From: Paradesertivirga mongoliensis
GTDB lineage: Bacteria; Bacteroidota; Bacteroidia; Sphingobacteriales; Sphingobacteriaceae
Length of the DNA stretch: 64,000 bases
Assembly: GCF_024436395.1 (NCBI RefSeq)
Contig: NZ_JAFMZO010000001.1
Coordinates: 1,124,181-1,188,180, forward strand
Direction of reading: 5' to 3'
The first letter of the stretch is position 1; every line of letters begins with the position of its first letter. Shown piece after piece: positions 27,665 through 39,116 of this stretch. The position numbers and the translations under genes were made by a program. The notes under the pieces were generated by a model. It had not been told where the DNA came from, ran no database searches, and saw only the letters and a list, made by a program, of their open reading frames with translations.

Positions 27665-27784
27665 TATGTTTTAAGGTGGACAGGAAGTCTAGCCGTGCAG
27701 TAAATGTAGTTACCTGCGAGGCATATATCGAGGTGCAGAGAAGATACATCAGAAGGTATACAACGTTATTTTTTAAAAGCGAAA

Positions 27785-27824
27785 AAGCTCAAAATATTTG
27801 GCTAAGAACCTTCACTTTGAGCTT
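27785..27824 (-). terminator. Terminator downstream of tRNA-Pro
   Basis: A 9-bp perfect stem (AAGCTCAAA with TTTGAGCTT on the plus strand) encloses a 22-nt loop. Read on the minus strand it lies about 20 bases after the tRNA and is followed by TTTT. The plus strand also has a T-run after it, so it may work in both directions. Confidence 0.6.
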
Positions 27825-27842
27825 GTTTTTATACTTTTTTAG

Positions 27843-27916
27843 TCGGGATGGCCGGATTTGAACCGACGACCTCCAGCACCCCATGCTGGCGCGATACCGG
27901 GCTACGCTACATCCCG
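27843..27916 (-). tRNA. tRNA-Pro (anticodon GGG)
   Basis: The minus strand gives a 74-nt cloverleaf: acceptor stem CGGGATG paired with CATCCCG, discriminator A, T-arm with GGTTCAAATCC, and a 5-bp anticodon stem CCAGC/GCTGG around loop ATGGGGT, giving anticodon GGG. CCA is not encoded. A hairpin terminator follows. Confidence 0.93.
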
Positions 27917-28020
27917 AATGATGTTTGGTATTGCGTTGCAAATATACTATTTCAAGCTAATTTCAGAATATTTTAAGGAATTACCGAAATCGTCGTAATT
28001 TTTCGCCGATGCTGGAAATC

Positions 28021-29028
28021 CTAGTTCATCTCCTCAATAAATTGGCGGGCGCTTTTTCTCCCGCTGTTTAGAAGGCTTTCTTTTTGCGTAGCTGAAAGCT
28101 TTTTTACACGTGGCCCTATATTGGCCGATGATACGGAGATTGTTCTCTTCCAGTCGGCATCAGTAAGCGCATTACGATTGAGATTTTCAAGAACCATTAC
28201 ATAAAACGCTTCCATATACACGCTGAACCCCGTGATTCGGATTGGTGCCAGTTCTTTGGTTTTGGTATCGTATTCGATCTGTGTATCTGAATCTATTCTT
28301 ATACCAATCGTTTCGGGATTAGGAACCCTGCCAGCCGCATCGGTATGGTCAAACATTTGGATTGGAAAGTTGCCAATTATTCCTCCGTCAACAACAACGT
28401 CAAGATCAGTTCTCTTCCCCGGCTTTTTTATTACCGCACCGCTACTGTCAATAAATACTGCCTGAAAATAGAGCGGGATAGACATAGAGACTCTTACTGC
28501 GTCTTTCACTTTCATATTCGGGTACGTCTCGTGCGAAAAAATCAGAAGTTTTTGCTTGTTTAGACAGGTAGCCGTGATATAAAGATCTTTATAGCCCTGC
28601 GTATGAAGTTCGGAAAAGGTAATTTCTGCGTTCCCGGTTTTTCTGGCAATAAGTCTACCGAGCCAGTCGCTAAATTCATCTCCCCGGTACCAGCCGTAAT
28701 GTTTTTTCATCCGGTGAATGCCTCCGAAAAAAATGAAACGGCCATCATTAAACTTATTAAAATCGGTAGTGTAAATAAGGTTATTTATTTCGGCCGCAGA
28801 ATATCCCAGCGCAAGCGGCAACGCAATGATAGCACCCGCAGAAGTGCCGCCTACTTTCTCAATGTCGTCGAGAAGCGATGCTTTTTCAAATTCTTCCAAT
28901 ATCCCTGCATAAGCAATACCTCTGATGCCAGCGCCTTCAAATACGAGATTTTTATAAGGGTAAACCTGGGCGTAAGAAAATGTAGAAACGAGGCCTAATA
29001 AAATTGCTAAAGTTCTAAATGGTTTCAA
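28021..29028 (-). CDS. Patatin-like phospholipase, secreted
   Basis: A 335-aa protein with a signal peptide (MKPFRTLAILLGLVSTFSYA). The patatin catalytic elements are all present: glycine-rich oxyanion motif GAGIRGIAYAG (about 32-42), nucleophile Ser63 in GGTSAGA, and the catalytic Asp in VVDGGIIGNFP. It should be a serine lipid acyl hydrolase acting in the periplasm or outside. It is monocistronic and separated from the tRNA and from the next gene by 100-260 bases. The natural lipid cannot be read from the sequence; a role in membrane lipid turnover is plausible. Confidence 0.9.
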   Translation of the reverse strand: MKPFRTLAILLGLVSTFSYAQVYPYKNLVFEGAGIRGIAYAGILEEFEKASLLDDIEKVGGTSAGAIIALPLALGYSAAEINNLIYTTDFNKFNDGRFIFFGGIHRMKKHYGWYRGDEFSDWLGRLIARKTGNAEITFSELHTQGYKDLYITATCLNKQKLLIFSHETYPNMKVKDAVRVSMSIPLYFQAVFIDSSGAVIKKPGKRTDLDVVVDGGIIGNFPIQMFDHTDAAGRVPNPETIGIRIDSDTQIEYDTKTKELAPIRITGFSVYMEAFYVMVLENLNRNALTDADWKRTISVSSANIGPRVKKLSATQKESLLNSGRKSARQFIEEMN

Positions 29029-29290
29029 TGTTTTTTCCTTTTATATAGAATAAAGCAGAATAAATATAACGTTTAATAGATTAATACCGGTATAATGGAT
29101 TCCCATAAAGAATCCCCCTTCCGTGTGTGCCAGCATATACACGACCGTACTTTTTAGGATCGCCGGTAACTTGAAGGATTTGTCCGCATCGATCTAATGT
29201 TGCGTAACACCTTTAATAGAGCATTCGCACCATTAGGCGATTCTATGGTTTTCCGGAACCATTTTTACCAAAAAATCAGGGTTAATTTAG

Positions 29291-31108
29291 TCATCGTTCC
29301 AGGCTGTTACTTTTTCGCCGCTTTCTCCGCTCTTCGCGTTGAAGCTTTCGAACTTCTCTGTTTTTTTCAGGCTGTGCTTGTTTGATTTTTTCAAACTGAT
29401 CTTTGAGGGCCTTCTCCCTTTCAGCGGTCATTCCGATATTTTCTTTGATGCCGCTGAAAAGGGTTTTCCAGATCATACTGTAAAATGATACTGAATCGGG
29501 ACGGGTGTAGCGAATGGTACCGGTTCGCAGCGGTTCGCCTTTAGATGGATTGTCTTCTTTAAGCAAAAGGTTATTCGCTACCAGGGATAAAATGGTGCTT
29601 CGCTGAAGCCTTTTATTGCGGTTAAGTTTCAGGATTCCGATGTTTAAGTCGCGATAAAAAATGGTCATGGATCCCAGGGCATTCCGGTAGTCCCCTTTTA
29701 CCGAGAATATTGCGGAGTCTGCCGCTCCGGAACTTATATCAAGCAAGGCTAATGGTCGGGTGATCTGGTTGAAGTACTTCGCCTGCATTTTATGGAGTTT
29801 GCCTGCATAGTTATATTCCTGCACCGGCGAATTGAGGTTAAAGTTTATGTTAAAATCAATACGGCCTTTGCCGTAAAAGTAGGCACTGAACTTCCCCCTT
29901 GCCCAGCGGTTCTTTCGCAGGGCTGCAGAGTCGTTCGTGATGTTCAGGATGTGTCCGTTTAAAGCTGTAAACGAAATTCTTCCGGTTTTAGCCGTGAACG
30001 GATCGTATTCTGAGTAAGTGAGTCGTGACTGGCCGATTCTGACCGTATCAATTACAGAAACCAGTCGCAGGCTTTTGACCAAAAGCTGGGGGAAATTTTC
30101 TCCCAGGTCGCCTTTTGGTTTAGGCTGTTGCTTATTCATAAAAACATCTAGTTTGGCACCATCAAGCTTAAATGAAGAGGCGAGCAACTGCCGTTTATCT
30201 GTTAAGCTTTTATAGTCTATTCCATTCAGTCTCGCCTCGTCTACAGCAATCCGATACCTTGCTTTTTTAAAAGGCCATTTTAAAGAAAATTCTATTTCAG
30301 GATACTTGGGGATAACCTGAAGGCCGCTAACTGAGGCGTATTTATCGAAGGTCGACATCTCCAGCTTGTCGAACTTTACGGTATACATGCCATCATTGCT
30401 GGTAAACTGGTTGTTCAGAATTTCAACCTGCACATCCTTTGTGTGATACAGCCGCGATTTGTCGAGATGACTTAACGAATCAATTAAAATATCCTTAATC
30501 GTGATAGACAGGTTTTGGACACTATTGATCTCAATTTTTTGTAGTCGCCTGTCGATATATTTGAAATCAATATCCCGGAAGGCCACCCTCTCTACTTTAA
30601 TGGCATGTAAATATTTAGATAAGCGCTGCCAGGTGGTACGTGTATCCACTTTGGATGAATCTTTGCCGAAAGTTTTCTCATAATAAACCCGTATACTGGG
30701 ATTCTCAACAAGGATGGCGTTAATAACCAGATCACGCTTCAAATACACTTTTAAGGGATGGACACGTTTTAGTCGAAGCACTTTTACCTTAATTTCATAC
30801 AAATGGCTGGGGCTTATCTTATCTCTTTTAAAACGCTCATATACCGCAGGGTCGGCTTTAAAACTGATGTTTTTTAAGGTGACATTTCCACTGAACGGAT
30901 TGATAGATAATTTGGAGAAGGAGATGCTGTATAATCCGTTGGTGGAAGTTTTAATGGTTTCTTTAAGGCGGGCAGCAACCAGTGGCTCGATCTGATAATA
31001 AATATAAACAGAGACGCAGAGCATGATAGATATCAGTATGGCAGACAGTATTGATATCCATTTTATCTTCTTTGCTAATTGTTTTTTCGCTTCCGGACTT
31101 GTTTGCAT
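29291..31108 (-). CDS. Large membrane-anchored protein of unknown function (AsmA/DUF748-like architecture)
   Basis: A 605-aa protein with one N-terminal helix (about 16-37, [20 protein letters not shown]) and a long beta-rich extracytoplasmic region of strand-turn repeats such as [20 protein letters not shown] and [20 protein letters not shown], followed by a very basic, Arg/Lys/Glu-rich C-terminal tail (about 575-605). This overall layout recalls AsmA/TamB-type lipid-bridge proteins and DUF748 proteins, but I cannot confirm membership. It is divergent from miaB. The length is complete and the start is placed before the membrane segment. Confidence 0.7.
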   Translation of the reverse strand: MQTSPEAKKQLAKKIKWISILSAILISIMLCVSVYIYYQIEPLVAARLKETIKTSTNGLYSISFSKLSINPFSGNVTLKNISFKADPAVYERFKRDKISPSHLYEIKVKVLRLKRVHPLKVYLKRDLVINAILVENPSIRVYYEKTFGKDSSKVDTRTTWQRLSKYLHAIKVERVAFRDIDFKYIDRRLQKIEINSVQNLSITIKDILIDSLSHLDKSRLYHTKDVQVEILNNQFTSNDGMYTVKFDKLEMSTFDKYASVSGLQVIPKYPEIEFSLKWPFKKARYRIAVDEARLNGIDYKSLTDKRQLLASSFKLDGAKLDVFMNKQQPKPKGDLGENFPQLLVKSLRLVSVIDTVRIGQSRLTYSEYDPFTAKTGRISFTALNGHILNITNDSAALRKNRWARGKFSAYFYGKGRIDFNINFNLNSPVQEYNYAGKLHKMQAKYFNQITRPLALLDISSGAADSAIFSVKGDYRNALGSMTIFYRDLNIGILKLNRNKRLQRSTILSLVANNLLLKEDNPSKGEPLRTGTIRYTRPDSVSFYSMIWKTLFSGIKENIGMTAEREKALKDQFEKIKQAQPEKNREVRKLQREERRKRRKSNSLER

Positions 31109-31191
31109 CCCTTCGGGTCATCTGCTGTTCCTAAACATACATTTTTTACATGAAAAACAGAACTGCCATCCTGTCATTATTAAAATTGTAG

Positions 31192-31199
31192 TACTTTTG
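31192..31199 (+). promoter_or_regulatory. Bacteroidota-type -7 box for miaB
   Basis: TACTTTTG matches TAnnTTTG exactly and is followed by C; it lies 13 bases ahead of the chosen miaB start at 31212, implying a very short leader. No clear -33 TTTG is visible. Confidence 0.45.
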
Positions 31200-31211
31200 C
31201 AGTCCAAAATA

Positions 31212-32687
31212 ATGATAATGCTTACAGGTGAAAAAGATATTGCCCCTATGTTTGAGATGAAGGAACCTGCCCGAATGCTGGCAGGCGGGCATGATGAAGC
31301 AAGACAGGGCGAGGCGCTATTGCTGGAAACTGCTCCGTTAAAACATAACGGTCGCAAGCTTTATATCGAAAGTTACGGTTGTGCGATGAATTTTTCAGAT
31401 AGTGAAATTGTCGCATCTATCATGACGGATATGGGGTTTCAAACCACTGCAAATTATAAAGAAGCCGATGTTGTTTTCATAAATACTTGTTCAATCAGAG
31501 AAAATGCTGAGCAAAAGGTTCGTAACAGGCTGCGCGAGTTTGGCGCGGTAAAAAAACAGAATCGCGGCCTTATAGTAGGGGTGCTTGGATGCATGGCCGA
31601 GCGTTTAAAAGCAAGATTTTTGGAAGAAGAAAAATTGGTTGACGTAGTTGTTGGTCCCGATTCTTACCGCGATCTCCCAAATCTTATCGGAACAGTAGAC
31701 GATGGAAATAAAGCTGTAAATGTATTGCTTTCGCGGGAAGAGACTTACGCCGATATCAGCCCCGTTCGATTAAATTCAAATGGAATAACTGCCTTCGTAT
31801 CTATTATGCGAGGCTGTGATAATATGTGCTCATTTTGTGTGGTGCCTTTCACCCGCGGAAGAGAAAGAAGCCGTGATCCGCATTCAATTGTACAGGAGGC
31901 GCGCGATTTGTTTAATGAGGGGTATCGCGAAGTAACTTTGCTTGGACAGAACGTGGATTCATATAAGTGGTCTGATGAAGCAGGTACAGAACGAGTAAAT
32001 TTTGCAGGATTATTGGAGCTTGTTGCTTTAATCAGTCCAGAGCTTCGTGTTCGTTTTTCAACGTCACATCCTAAAGACATTACTGATGAGGTGCTGTTCA
32101 CTATCGCGAAGCATGAAAATATTTGCAACTACATTCATCTTCCTGTTCAATCCGGAAACTCAAGAGTTCTTGATCTGATGAACAGAACTTACGATCGCGA
32201 ATGGTATATGGAGCGGGTGAGTGCCATCAGAAGAATCATTCCTGAATGCGCGATTTCAACCGACGTGATCACCGGCTTTTGTACAGAAACCGAAGAAGAA
32301 CATCAGGAAACTTTAAGTATGATGGACTACGTAGGCTATGATTTCGCTTATATGTTTATGTATTCAGAACGTCCCGGGACTCTGGCCGCAAAGCGATATA
32401 AAGACGATATTCCAGAGGATGTGAAATTACGACGCCTGCAGGAAGTAGTTGCAAAGCAGCAGCAACATTCTCACGAACGATTAAAACTACAGCTAGGCAA
32501 AGTTCAAAAGGTGCTGATAGAGGGCTTTTCAAAAAAATCAAAGCAACATTATGCCGGCAGGAACGACCATAACGCTATGGTCGTGTTTCCGGTAAACGAA
32601 AAATACAAGCCGGGCGAGTACGCGTATGTTCTTGCTGAGGAGTGTACTACGGCTACTTTGCTCGGTACTATCGTAGATCCCTCTTAG
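31212..32687 (+). CDS. miaB: tRNA-2-methylthio-N6-dimethylallyladenosine synthase MiaB
   Basis: A radical-SAM methylthiotransferase (about 491 aa) that adds a methylthio group to i6A37 of tRNAs. The N-terminal UPF0004 domain holds its three cluster cysteines in [20 protein letters not shown] and GCMAERLK; the radical-SAM motif is [26 protein letters not shown] with CxxxCxxC, and a TRAM domain forms the C-terminus. The start at 31212 is chosen because it follows the -7 box; the frame extends upstream to 31023, but those codons overlap the divergent gene and lack family character. A second ATG is at 31218. First gene of a conserved block with a sigma-54 regulator and lptE. Confidence 0.95.
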   Translation: MIMLTGEKDIAPMFEMKEPARMLAGGHDEARQGEALLLETAPLKHNGRKLYIESYGCAMNFSDSEIVASIMTDMGFQTTANYKEADVVFINTCSIRENAEQKVRNRLREFGAVKKQNRGLIVGVLGCMAERLKARFLEEEKLVDVVVGPDSYRDLPNLIGTVDDGNKAVNVLLSREETYADISPVRLNSNGITAFVSIMRGCDNMCSFCVVPFTRGRERSRDPHSIVQEARDLFNEGYREVTLLGQNVDSYKWSDEAGTERVNFAGLLELVALISPELRVRFSTSHPKDITDEVLFTIAKHENICNYIHLPVQSGNSRVLDLMNRTYDREWYMERVSAIRRIIPECAISTDVITGFCTETEEEHQETLSMMDYVGYDFAYMFMYSERPGTLAAKRYKDDIPEDVKLRRLQEVVAKQQQHSHERLKLQLGKVQKVLIEGFSKKSKQHYAGRNDHNAMVVFPVNEKYKPGEYAYVLAEECTTATLLGTIVDPS

Positions 32688-32709
32688 TTAGGGACGGTGC
32701 AATTGCATC

Positions 32710-32721
32710 TGCAAATTTGCA
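32710..32721. promoter_or_regulatory. 12-bp perfect palindrome between miaB and the sigma-54 regulator gene
   Basis: TGCAAATTTGCA is a perfect palindrome and is nested in a wider GTGCAA...TTGCAC symmetry starting near 32697. It lies 24 bases ahead of the start codon at 32746. It may be an operator, possibly for the protein encoded downstream; no factor can be named. Confidence 0.3.
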
Positions 32722-32745
32722 CATCAATTCATTTGTACATTTAAA

Positions 32746-33975
32746 ATGGATATACAAGACATTAAAAATCGTTTCGGAATAATAGGAAATTCACCCCTTT
32801 TAAACCGGGCTATTGATATTGCGCGTCAGGTGGCGCCAACTGATATTTCGGTGTTAATTACAGGTGAGAGTGGGAGCGGTAAAGAAGTTTTCTCCCACAT
32901 CATTCATCAGCTTAGTGCCCGTAAACATGGTCCTTTTATAGCAGTAAACTGCGGGGCCATACCCGAAGGTACTATTGACTCAGAACTGTTTGGTCATGAA
33001 AAAGGCTCTTTCACCGGCGCTCACGAAGCACGTAAAGGATATTTCGAAGTAGTAAACGGAGGAACAATCTTTCTTGATGAGGTTGCCGAACTGCCCCTGG
33101 GCACACAGGCCCGTCTTCTCAGGGTTCTCGAATCGGGCGAATATCTGCGCGTAGGTTCTTCTAAAGTTCAGAAGACTGACGTGAGGGTAATTGCTGCGAC
33201 CAATGTGAATGTATTTGATGCGGTTCAGAATGGAAAGTTCAGGGAGGATCTGTATTATCGCTTAAATACCGTTCCTTTAAAAATACCTGCTTTGCGAGAA
33301 CGAAAAGAGGATATTCACTTAATATTCAGGAAGTTTATCGCAGATTTTACCAATAAATATCGCAGCCCTTCGGTTCAGCTTGACCCGGATGCACAGCAAA
33401 TGCTTATTAATTATAGCTGGCCGGGTAACGTAAGGCAGTTAAAGAATGTTGCAGAGCAGATTGCAGTTCTTGAAAAGGACAGAAATCTCACCGTTCAAAG
33501 TTTAAAGCAGTATATTCCGCAAGAAAGTGGTAATTTGCCAATGCGGGTAAGTCAGGATAAAAAAGAGGATATCTCTGAGCGCGACATATTATATAAAGTG
33601 CTGTTCGATATGAAGCGCGATATGGTAGAATTAAAAAAGCTGGTTGCAGAGATTATTCAGAATGGAGGAAACGCCGCAGCTATTGCCGAAAATCCTCAAC
33701 TTATCCATCAGTTGTATAGTGATATCGATCTGGCTGGTCCGGCTACAAATCCGCCGATTGTAACCATTCATCGCCCGGAGCATGACAGTAAAAATTTCGA
33801 CTACAGTCATCATACCGAAGAAGTAGAGGAATCGTTATCATTGATAGAAAAGGAGTCTGATCTTATAAAAAAAGCCTTGAAAAAGCATAAAGGAAAGCGC
33901 AAGCTTGCAGCCCAGGAACTGGGAATATCCGAAAGGACTCTGTATCGAAAAATCAAAGAGTTAGATCTTAATTAA
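32746..33975 (+). CDS. Sigma-54 interaction domain transcriptional activator without receiver domain
   Basis: A 409-aa enhancer-binding protein that begins directly with the AAA+ domain: GESGSGKE Walker A, GAFTGA loop intact (EKGSFTGAHEARKGYFE context), GGTIFLDEVAELPLG Walker B, REDLYYRLN and the sensor II region WPGNVRQLKN. A 90-residue linker follows, then a Fis-type helix-turn-helix (KRKLAAQELGISERTLYRKI). With no receiver or GAF domain, control must come from expression or a partner protein. It lies between miaB and lptE, an arrangement I know to be common in Bacteroidota, and is 3 bases ahead of lptE. Confidence 0.92.
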   Translation: MDIQDIKNRFGIIGNSPLLNRAIDIARQVAPTDISVLITGESGSGKEVFSHIIHQLSARKHGPFIAVNCGAIPEGTIDSELFGHEKGSFTGAHEARKGYFEVVNGGTIFLDEVAELPLGTQARLLRVLESGEYLRVGSSKVQKTDVRVIAATNVNVFDAVQNGKFREDLYYRLNTVPLKIPALRERKEDIHLIFRKFIADFTNKYRSPSVQLDPDAQQMLINYSWPGNVRQLKNVAEQIAVLEKDRNLTVQSLKQYIPQESGNLPMRVSQDKKEDISERDILYKVLFDMKRDMVELKKLVAEIIQNGGNAAAIAENPQLIHQLYSDIDLAGPATNPPIVTIHRPEHDSKNFDYSHHTEEVEESLSLIEKESDLIKKALKKHKGKRKLAAQELGISERTLYRKIKELDLN

Positions 33976-33978
33976 TGC

Positions 33979-34494
33979 ATGAAATATATTAAAAAAAGAC
34001 TTTTCGTACTGTTTATTCCAATGGTATTGGTATGCCAGTCGTGCTGGTTGTACAAGTTTGGTACGGCAAATATTCCCCCAAATATGAAGACCGTATCTGT
34101 GGGTTTCTTTGAAAATGTTGCGCCAATTGTAGTGCCGACTCTCAGTCAGGCTTTTACAGAAGAGTTGAAGACTCGAATCAGAACGCAGAGTGAATTAAAT
34201 ATTTTAAGAGAGAATGCCGATGGGCACTTTGAGGGGAGTATCACAGATTTTAGCTATACCAACGTGGCAGTTACCGCGAACGAAAAGGCTAACCTGGTTC
34301 GGCTTACCATCACCGTTAAAGTAAAGTATACTAGTACCCTGGATGATGAGCAAAGCTTCGAACAAACCTTTAGTCAGTTCGAACAATTTTCGCTCGACAA
34401 TGGTTCTATTCAATCACAAGAGCGCACAATTATACCAATCGTAACCAAAAGACTTACCGAAGATATTTTCAATAAAGCTTTTGCAAATTGGTAA
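33979..34494 (+). CDS. lptE: LPS-assembly lipoprotein LptE-like
   Basis: A 171-aa protein with a hydrophobic signal (LFVLFIPMVLVCQSC) ending in a Cys that is probably lipidated, although the lipobox CQSC is not canonical. YKFGTANIPPNMKTVSVGFFEN and the C-terminal SQERTIIPIVTKRLTEDIFNKAF are typical of Bacteroidota LptE proteins, which partner LptD in placing lipopolysaccharide in the outer membrane. It starts 3 bases after the sigma-54 regulator and lies 32 bases ahead of the acidic protein gene, in one operon with them. LptD itself is not in the window. Confidence 0.85.
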   Translation: MKYIKKRLFVLFIPMVLVCQSCWLYKFGTANIPPNMKTVSVGFFENVAPIVVPTLSQAFTEELKTRIRTQSELNILRENADGHFEGSITDFSYTNVAVTANEKANLVRLTITVKVKYTSTLDDEQSFEQTFSQFEQFSLDNGSIQSQERTIIPIVTKRLTEDIFNKAFANW

Positions 34495-34526
34495 TGCGTT
34501 TATTAGTTTCATCTTTTTATTAGGAA

Positions 34527-36362
34527 GTGGCAGATTTAAGTTTTGTAAATACCCGCGAGTTCTCAAGGTTGATATCTAAGCCTTCCACTTTAACGGTCTT
34601 TGATATGAGCATGTTAGAGGATCTGGTAGAACTATATCCTTTTTCATACCCGCTTCATATCTCCTATGCATTTGCATTAAGAAAATTTAAACCAGAAAAA
34701 TTCGACGACTACCTTTCCAAGGCTGCCATTCATACACCCGACAGGGCGGTACTTTATAAAGTAATAAATAATATTGATGAGTTCGAGAGCCGGTCAACCA
34801 GTGGCGTCTCGAGCTCGTTACCAAGTCTCATTCCAGACGAATCAATTTCTGAAGATACCACAGATACCACCAGTCAACCAGTTGATGCGGAAGAAAAAGG
34901 CACAGTACCAGATGAAGCCGTAGAGCCAGTTTCCGAAACGGAGCCTAAAGAGCATGATACAGAAGAGCTCAATCCGGTGGTGGAAGAGTTTGCCGGGATT
35001 GAAACTCCAGAAGCAACTTACCGGGAAGAGGAAACAGGAGAGGATGCCAATTTAGAGCCTTCGGCAATTGAATCAGAATCTGTAACCGATCTCGTGTTGG
35101 AGGAGAAAAAGGAAGACGAAACCGAAGCGGTTGAAATTCCTGAGCAGGCTTCGGAAGAAGAAACCACAGATCAGGACGAAGCGTCTGAGTCAGAAATCCA
35201 TACCGATGCCGAAACTTTGGAATCAACCGAGACAGAAGCAGAAGAAGATACAACAAGAGAATCGGAGCCTGATGAAGTGATTTTGGAAGAATCTGGTTTA
35301 ACCGAACCTGTGTACGCTGAGGAGATTTTGGTTCAAAGTTTGCAAGAACCAGAATCTGCACCTGAGATTGAAACAATAGAGACTGCCGAAAGCGAGTTTT
35401 ACTTTGACCTCGAGACCGATGCTGAGGTGGAAAGCAAAGAAGAGGAAGATCAGATGTCAGATCCGAATCTAACAGCAGAATCCAGCGAGACAGGTGCTGT
35501 CGGGACTGAGGAAGGTGATGAAAGGTCAGGTTCTTTCAGCCCTGCTTTACAATATTTTGATAATACGATCGAAACGGTTATTCCGCACTTCGAACACCCG
35601 GAATTTGAGGGAATACAAAAAGAAGACCCACAACAGACAGAAGCGAATTTCTCGCCGGCAAATCAAGCCGGGGGTGAAACAGCGGAACCTGCCGCAGCAC
35701 AAAATGAAATTATCGGAAACATTGCTTCCACAGACTATTTTGTGTTTGATAAATCGGTAATTGATCCTTTACAAAAAGATGATGATGTAGAGCAGGAAAC
35801 ATATTCCGAAACGGGATCAGCGGCTGTACCTCTGGGAAAAGAAACCATTACCCGCTACGACGACGATAAACTTCCCTTTTCCTTTCTATGGTGGCTTGAT
35901 AAAACCCGTAAAGAACATGCGGACATTTATCAGCCCTATGCTCCTTCAAAATCCATTATCACGCCTCAGGCGGTTAAAAAGCGTGGTGCCGGGCAGCTAG
36001 ACCAGCAGATCATGGAGAATATCTTTCACATTCAGCCAGAGATCAACGTTTTCGAAAACCAGCCAGGTCAGCCGGTACATTTCGGTATTAAACGGCGCGA
36101 GGATCAGATCATAGAAAAGTTTATCACAGAAGACCCACAGATTCGTCCGCCTAAAGCTGAACGTCTGGATACAGAAAATAAGGCTAGAAAAAGTTCGGAG
36201 GATAACCTCGACCTTGTTTCTGAAACTCTGGCCAGGATATATACTGATCAGATGCTTTATCATAAGGCAATTGATATCTACCAAAAATTAAGTTTTAAAT
36301 TCCCGGAAAAAAGCGCTTACTTTGCAACCCAAATTCGTGAAGTAGAAAAGAAATTCAATTAA
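34527..36362 (+). CDS. Acidic 611-aa protein with low-complexity centre and C-terminal repeat helix pair
   Basis: Starts with GTG. Residues 1-90 are a globular helical segment ([40 protein letters not shown]). About 95-400 is a long Glu/Asp/Thr/Ser-rich low-complexity stretch with no signal peptide or membrane helix. About 440-500 and 540-611 are folded again, the last part resembling one tetratricopeptide-like unit ([20 protein letters not shown]). Cytosolic location is likely. It sits between lptE and secG in the operon. Function unknown; the end-to-end spacing with its neighbours suggests an envelope or secretion-related scaffold, which is inference only. Confidence 0.8.
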   Translation: MADLSFVNTREFSRLISKPSTLTVFDMSMLEDLVELYPFSYPLHISYAFALRKFKPEKFDDYLSKAAIHTPDRAVLYKVINNIDEFESRSTSGVSSSLPSLIPDESISEDTTDTTSQPVDAEEKGTVPDEAVEPVSETEPKEHDTEELNPVVEEFAGIETPEATYREEETGEDANLEPSAIESESVTDLVLEEKKEDETEAVEIPEQASEEETTDQDEASESEIHTDAETLESTETEAEEDTTRESEPDEVILEESGLTEPVYAEEILVQSLQEPESAPEIETIETAESEFYFDLETDAEVESKEEEDQMSDPNLTAESSETGAVGTEEGDERSGSFSPALQYFDNTIETVIPHFEHPEFEGIQKEDPQQTEANFSPANQAGGETAEPAAAQNEIIGNIASTDYFVFDKSVIDPLQKDDDVEQETYSETGSAAVPLGKETITRYDDDKLPFSFLWWLDKTRKEHADIYQPYAPSKSIITPQAVKKRGAGQLDQQIMENIFHIQPEINVFENQPGQPVHFGIKRREDQIIEKFITEDPQIRPPKAERLDTENKARKSSEDNLDLVSETLARIYTDQMLYHKAIDIYQKLSFKFPEKSAYFATQIREVEKKFN

Positions 36363-36370
36363 AATATAAG

Positions 36371-36700
36371 ATGTATATCACACTGGTTATTCTTGCAATT
36401 ATTGTTTGTGTACTGTTGGCTCTGATTATTCTGATTCAGAATCCGAAAGGCGGTGGCCTGTCTTCTGGTTTTTCCGGTTCAAACAACGTAATGGGCGTTC
36501 AACGTACAGGCGATTTCCTTGAAAAAGGAACCTGGGTGTTAGTTATTTCCTTAATGGTTATAGTGTTGGTATTGAACATGGTGCCTCCGGGTGGTTCTGC
36601 CAATTCAACTGAGTCGATTCAGAATGAGGTTTCAAAACCTGCCGGATCTTCGCCAATGACACAACCTCTTCCAGGGATAGGCGATACAACGAAGAAGTAA
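36371..36700 (+). CDS. secG: Preprotein translocase subunit SecG
   Basis: A 109-aa protein with two membrane helices (about 2-23 and 54-74) joined by the conserved loop IQNPKGGGLSSGFSGSNNVMGVQRTGDFLEKGTW, which marks SecG. The C-terminal 35 residues are a Ser/Pro/Thr-rich cytosolic or periplasmic tail. SecG assists SecYEG-dependent protein export. It starts 8 bases after the acidic-protein gene and is the last gene before a terminator, so it closes the miaB-lptE transcription unit. Confidence 0.94.
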   Translation: MYITLVILAIIVCVLLALIILIQNPKGGGLSSGFSGSNNVMGVQRTGDFLEKGTWVLVISLMVIVLVLNMVPPGGSANSTESIQNEVSKPAGSSPMTQPLPGIGDTTKK

Positions 36701-36720
36701 TTTGCTTAACTTTTATATGA

Positions 36721-36749
36721 AGGCTTCCTGATAAGGAGGCCTTTTTTTA
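36721..36749 (+). terminator. Rho-independent terminator after secG
   Basis: AGGCTTCCT and AGGAGGCCT pair (one G-T wobble) around GATA, followed by seven T. It begins 20 bases after the secG stop. Confidence 0.8.
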
Positions 36750-36820
36750 TGGCTGACATTTCACTGACAGCATGACATTGAGTAGGTTAAATGCATATTA
36801 AGCTTTCGTTTAAAAATGCA

Positions 36821-36857
36821 ATTTTGACAAGTTAAATATCATTTTTTCATATTTCGG
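36821..36857 (+). promoter_or_regulatory. Possible groESL promoter
   Basis: A TTTTGAC element near 36822-36828 and TATTTCGG at 36850-36857 loosely resemble the Bacteroidota -33 and -7 elements (the second differs from TAnnTTTG at two places). The leader would be about 50 bases. No CIRCE-type inverted repeat (TTAGCACTC/GAGTGCTAA) is seen upstream of groES. Confidence 0.25.
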
Positions 36858-36912
36858 GGCTTTGGCACAGAAAGTGAGCAAAAGGGAACAGAAACAAAAT
36901 AATATCAAAACT

Positions 36913-37188
36913 ATGGCATTAAATATTAAACCAATTGCAGACCGAGTAGTGGTGGAAGCTGCTCCTGCAGAAGAAAAAACAGCATCTGGCATCTATATCC
37001 CCGATACGGCTAAAGAAAAGCCTCAAAGAGGAACTGTAGTAGCTGTGGGTGATGGCAAAAAAGACGAGCCTTTAACTGTGAAAGTTGGTGACGAGGTTTT
37101 ATATGGCAAATATGCCGGTACTGAAATTACCCATGATGGTAAAGAGTACCTTATCATGCGTGAATCTGATATTTACGCGGTACTTTAA
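36913..37188 (+). CDS. groES: Co-chaperonin GroES
   Basis: A 91-aa co-chaperonin starting at 36913 ([15 protein letters not shown]); an in-frame ATG at 36862 would add 17 basic residues not seen in GroES. The mobile loop is [21 protein letters not shown] and the core [15 protein letters not shown]; it ends with ESDIYAVL. GroES caps the GroEL chamber during ATP-driven folding. It is followed after 136 bases by groEL, the usual operon, with a repeat-bearing spacer between them. Confidence 0.97.
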   Translation: MALNIKPIADRVVVEAAPAEEKTASGIYIPDTAKEKPQRGTVVAVGDGKKDEPLTVKVGDEVLYGKYAGTEITHDGKEYLIMRESDIYAVL

Positions 37189-37199
37189 AAAGAGATGTG

Positions 37200-37309
37200 A
37201 GATTTGAGAGATCGGAACAGATCAGTCATTAAATCTCCATTACGATACAAATTGAAGCAATAACACGAGAATTAGGAGGCATAAGTCTCACATTTAATAT
37301 CTCAAATCT
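37200..37309. repeat. Inverted repeat in the groES-groEL spacer
   Basis: AGATTTGAGA at 37200-37209 and its exact complement TCTCAAATCT at 37300-37309 bracket a 90-base interval in the 136-base spacer. Nearby GTGAGA (37197-37202) and TCTCAC (37286-37291) extend the degenerate pattern. In RNA the two arms could pair and shape the groES-groEL message. Confidence 0.6.
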
Positions 37310-37318
37310 AAAATCTAA

Positions 37319-38968
<1,650 letters not shown>

Positions 38969-38991
38969 CAAAATTTCACGCAGAATATTCT

Positions 38992-39029
38992 CAATAGCCT
39001 CGAAGCCTAGCTTCGGGGCTATTGTTTTT
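38992..39029 (+). terminator. Rho-independent terminator after groEL
   Basis: A 14-bp stem with one mismatch (CAATAGCCTCGAAG / CTTCGGGGCTATTG) and a 5-nt loop is followed by TTTTT. It starts 24 bases after the groEL stop and touches the left repeat of the GxxExxY cassette. Confidence 0.8.
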
Positions 39030-39031
39030 GG

Positions 39032-39055
39032 CAGGATTTTCAGGATGATAGAATT
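39032..39055 (+). repeat. Left inverted repeat of the GxxExxY cassette
   Basis: This 24-base sequence begins CAGGATTTTC and ends GATAGAATT. It matches the complement of 39518-39540 with one mismatch and one gap. Within it and just after it (to 39064) two degenerate copies of a GGATTTTCAGGAT-type unit stand in tandem. Confidence 0.8.
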
Positions 39056-39116
39056 TTCAGAATGTTGGCGATATGCTTAACTTTCGCAAAAAAACACGAT
39101 CATCCGTTCTGCTTCA

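Noticed and set aside
31023..31211. Upstream extension of miaB by 63 codons
   Set aside because: It overlaps the divergent gene at 31108, lacks MiaB character and precedes the -7 box; 31212 fits better.
34969..35376. Minus-strand 135-codon open frame in the acidic gene
   Set aside because: It mirrors the Glu-rich low-complexity codons and has no independent protein features.
36862..36912. Upstream ATG of groES
   Set aside because: The 17 extra basic residues are absent from Gro[13 protein letters not shown] is the normal start.
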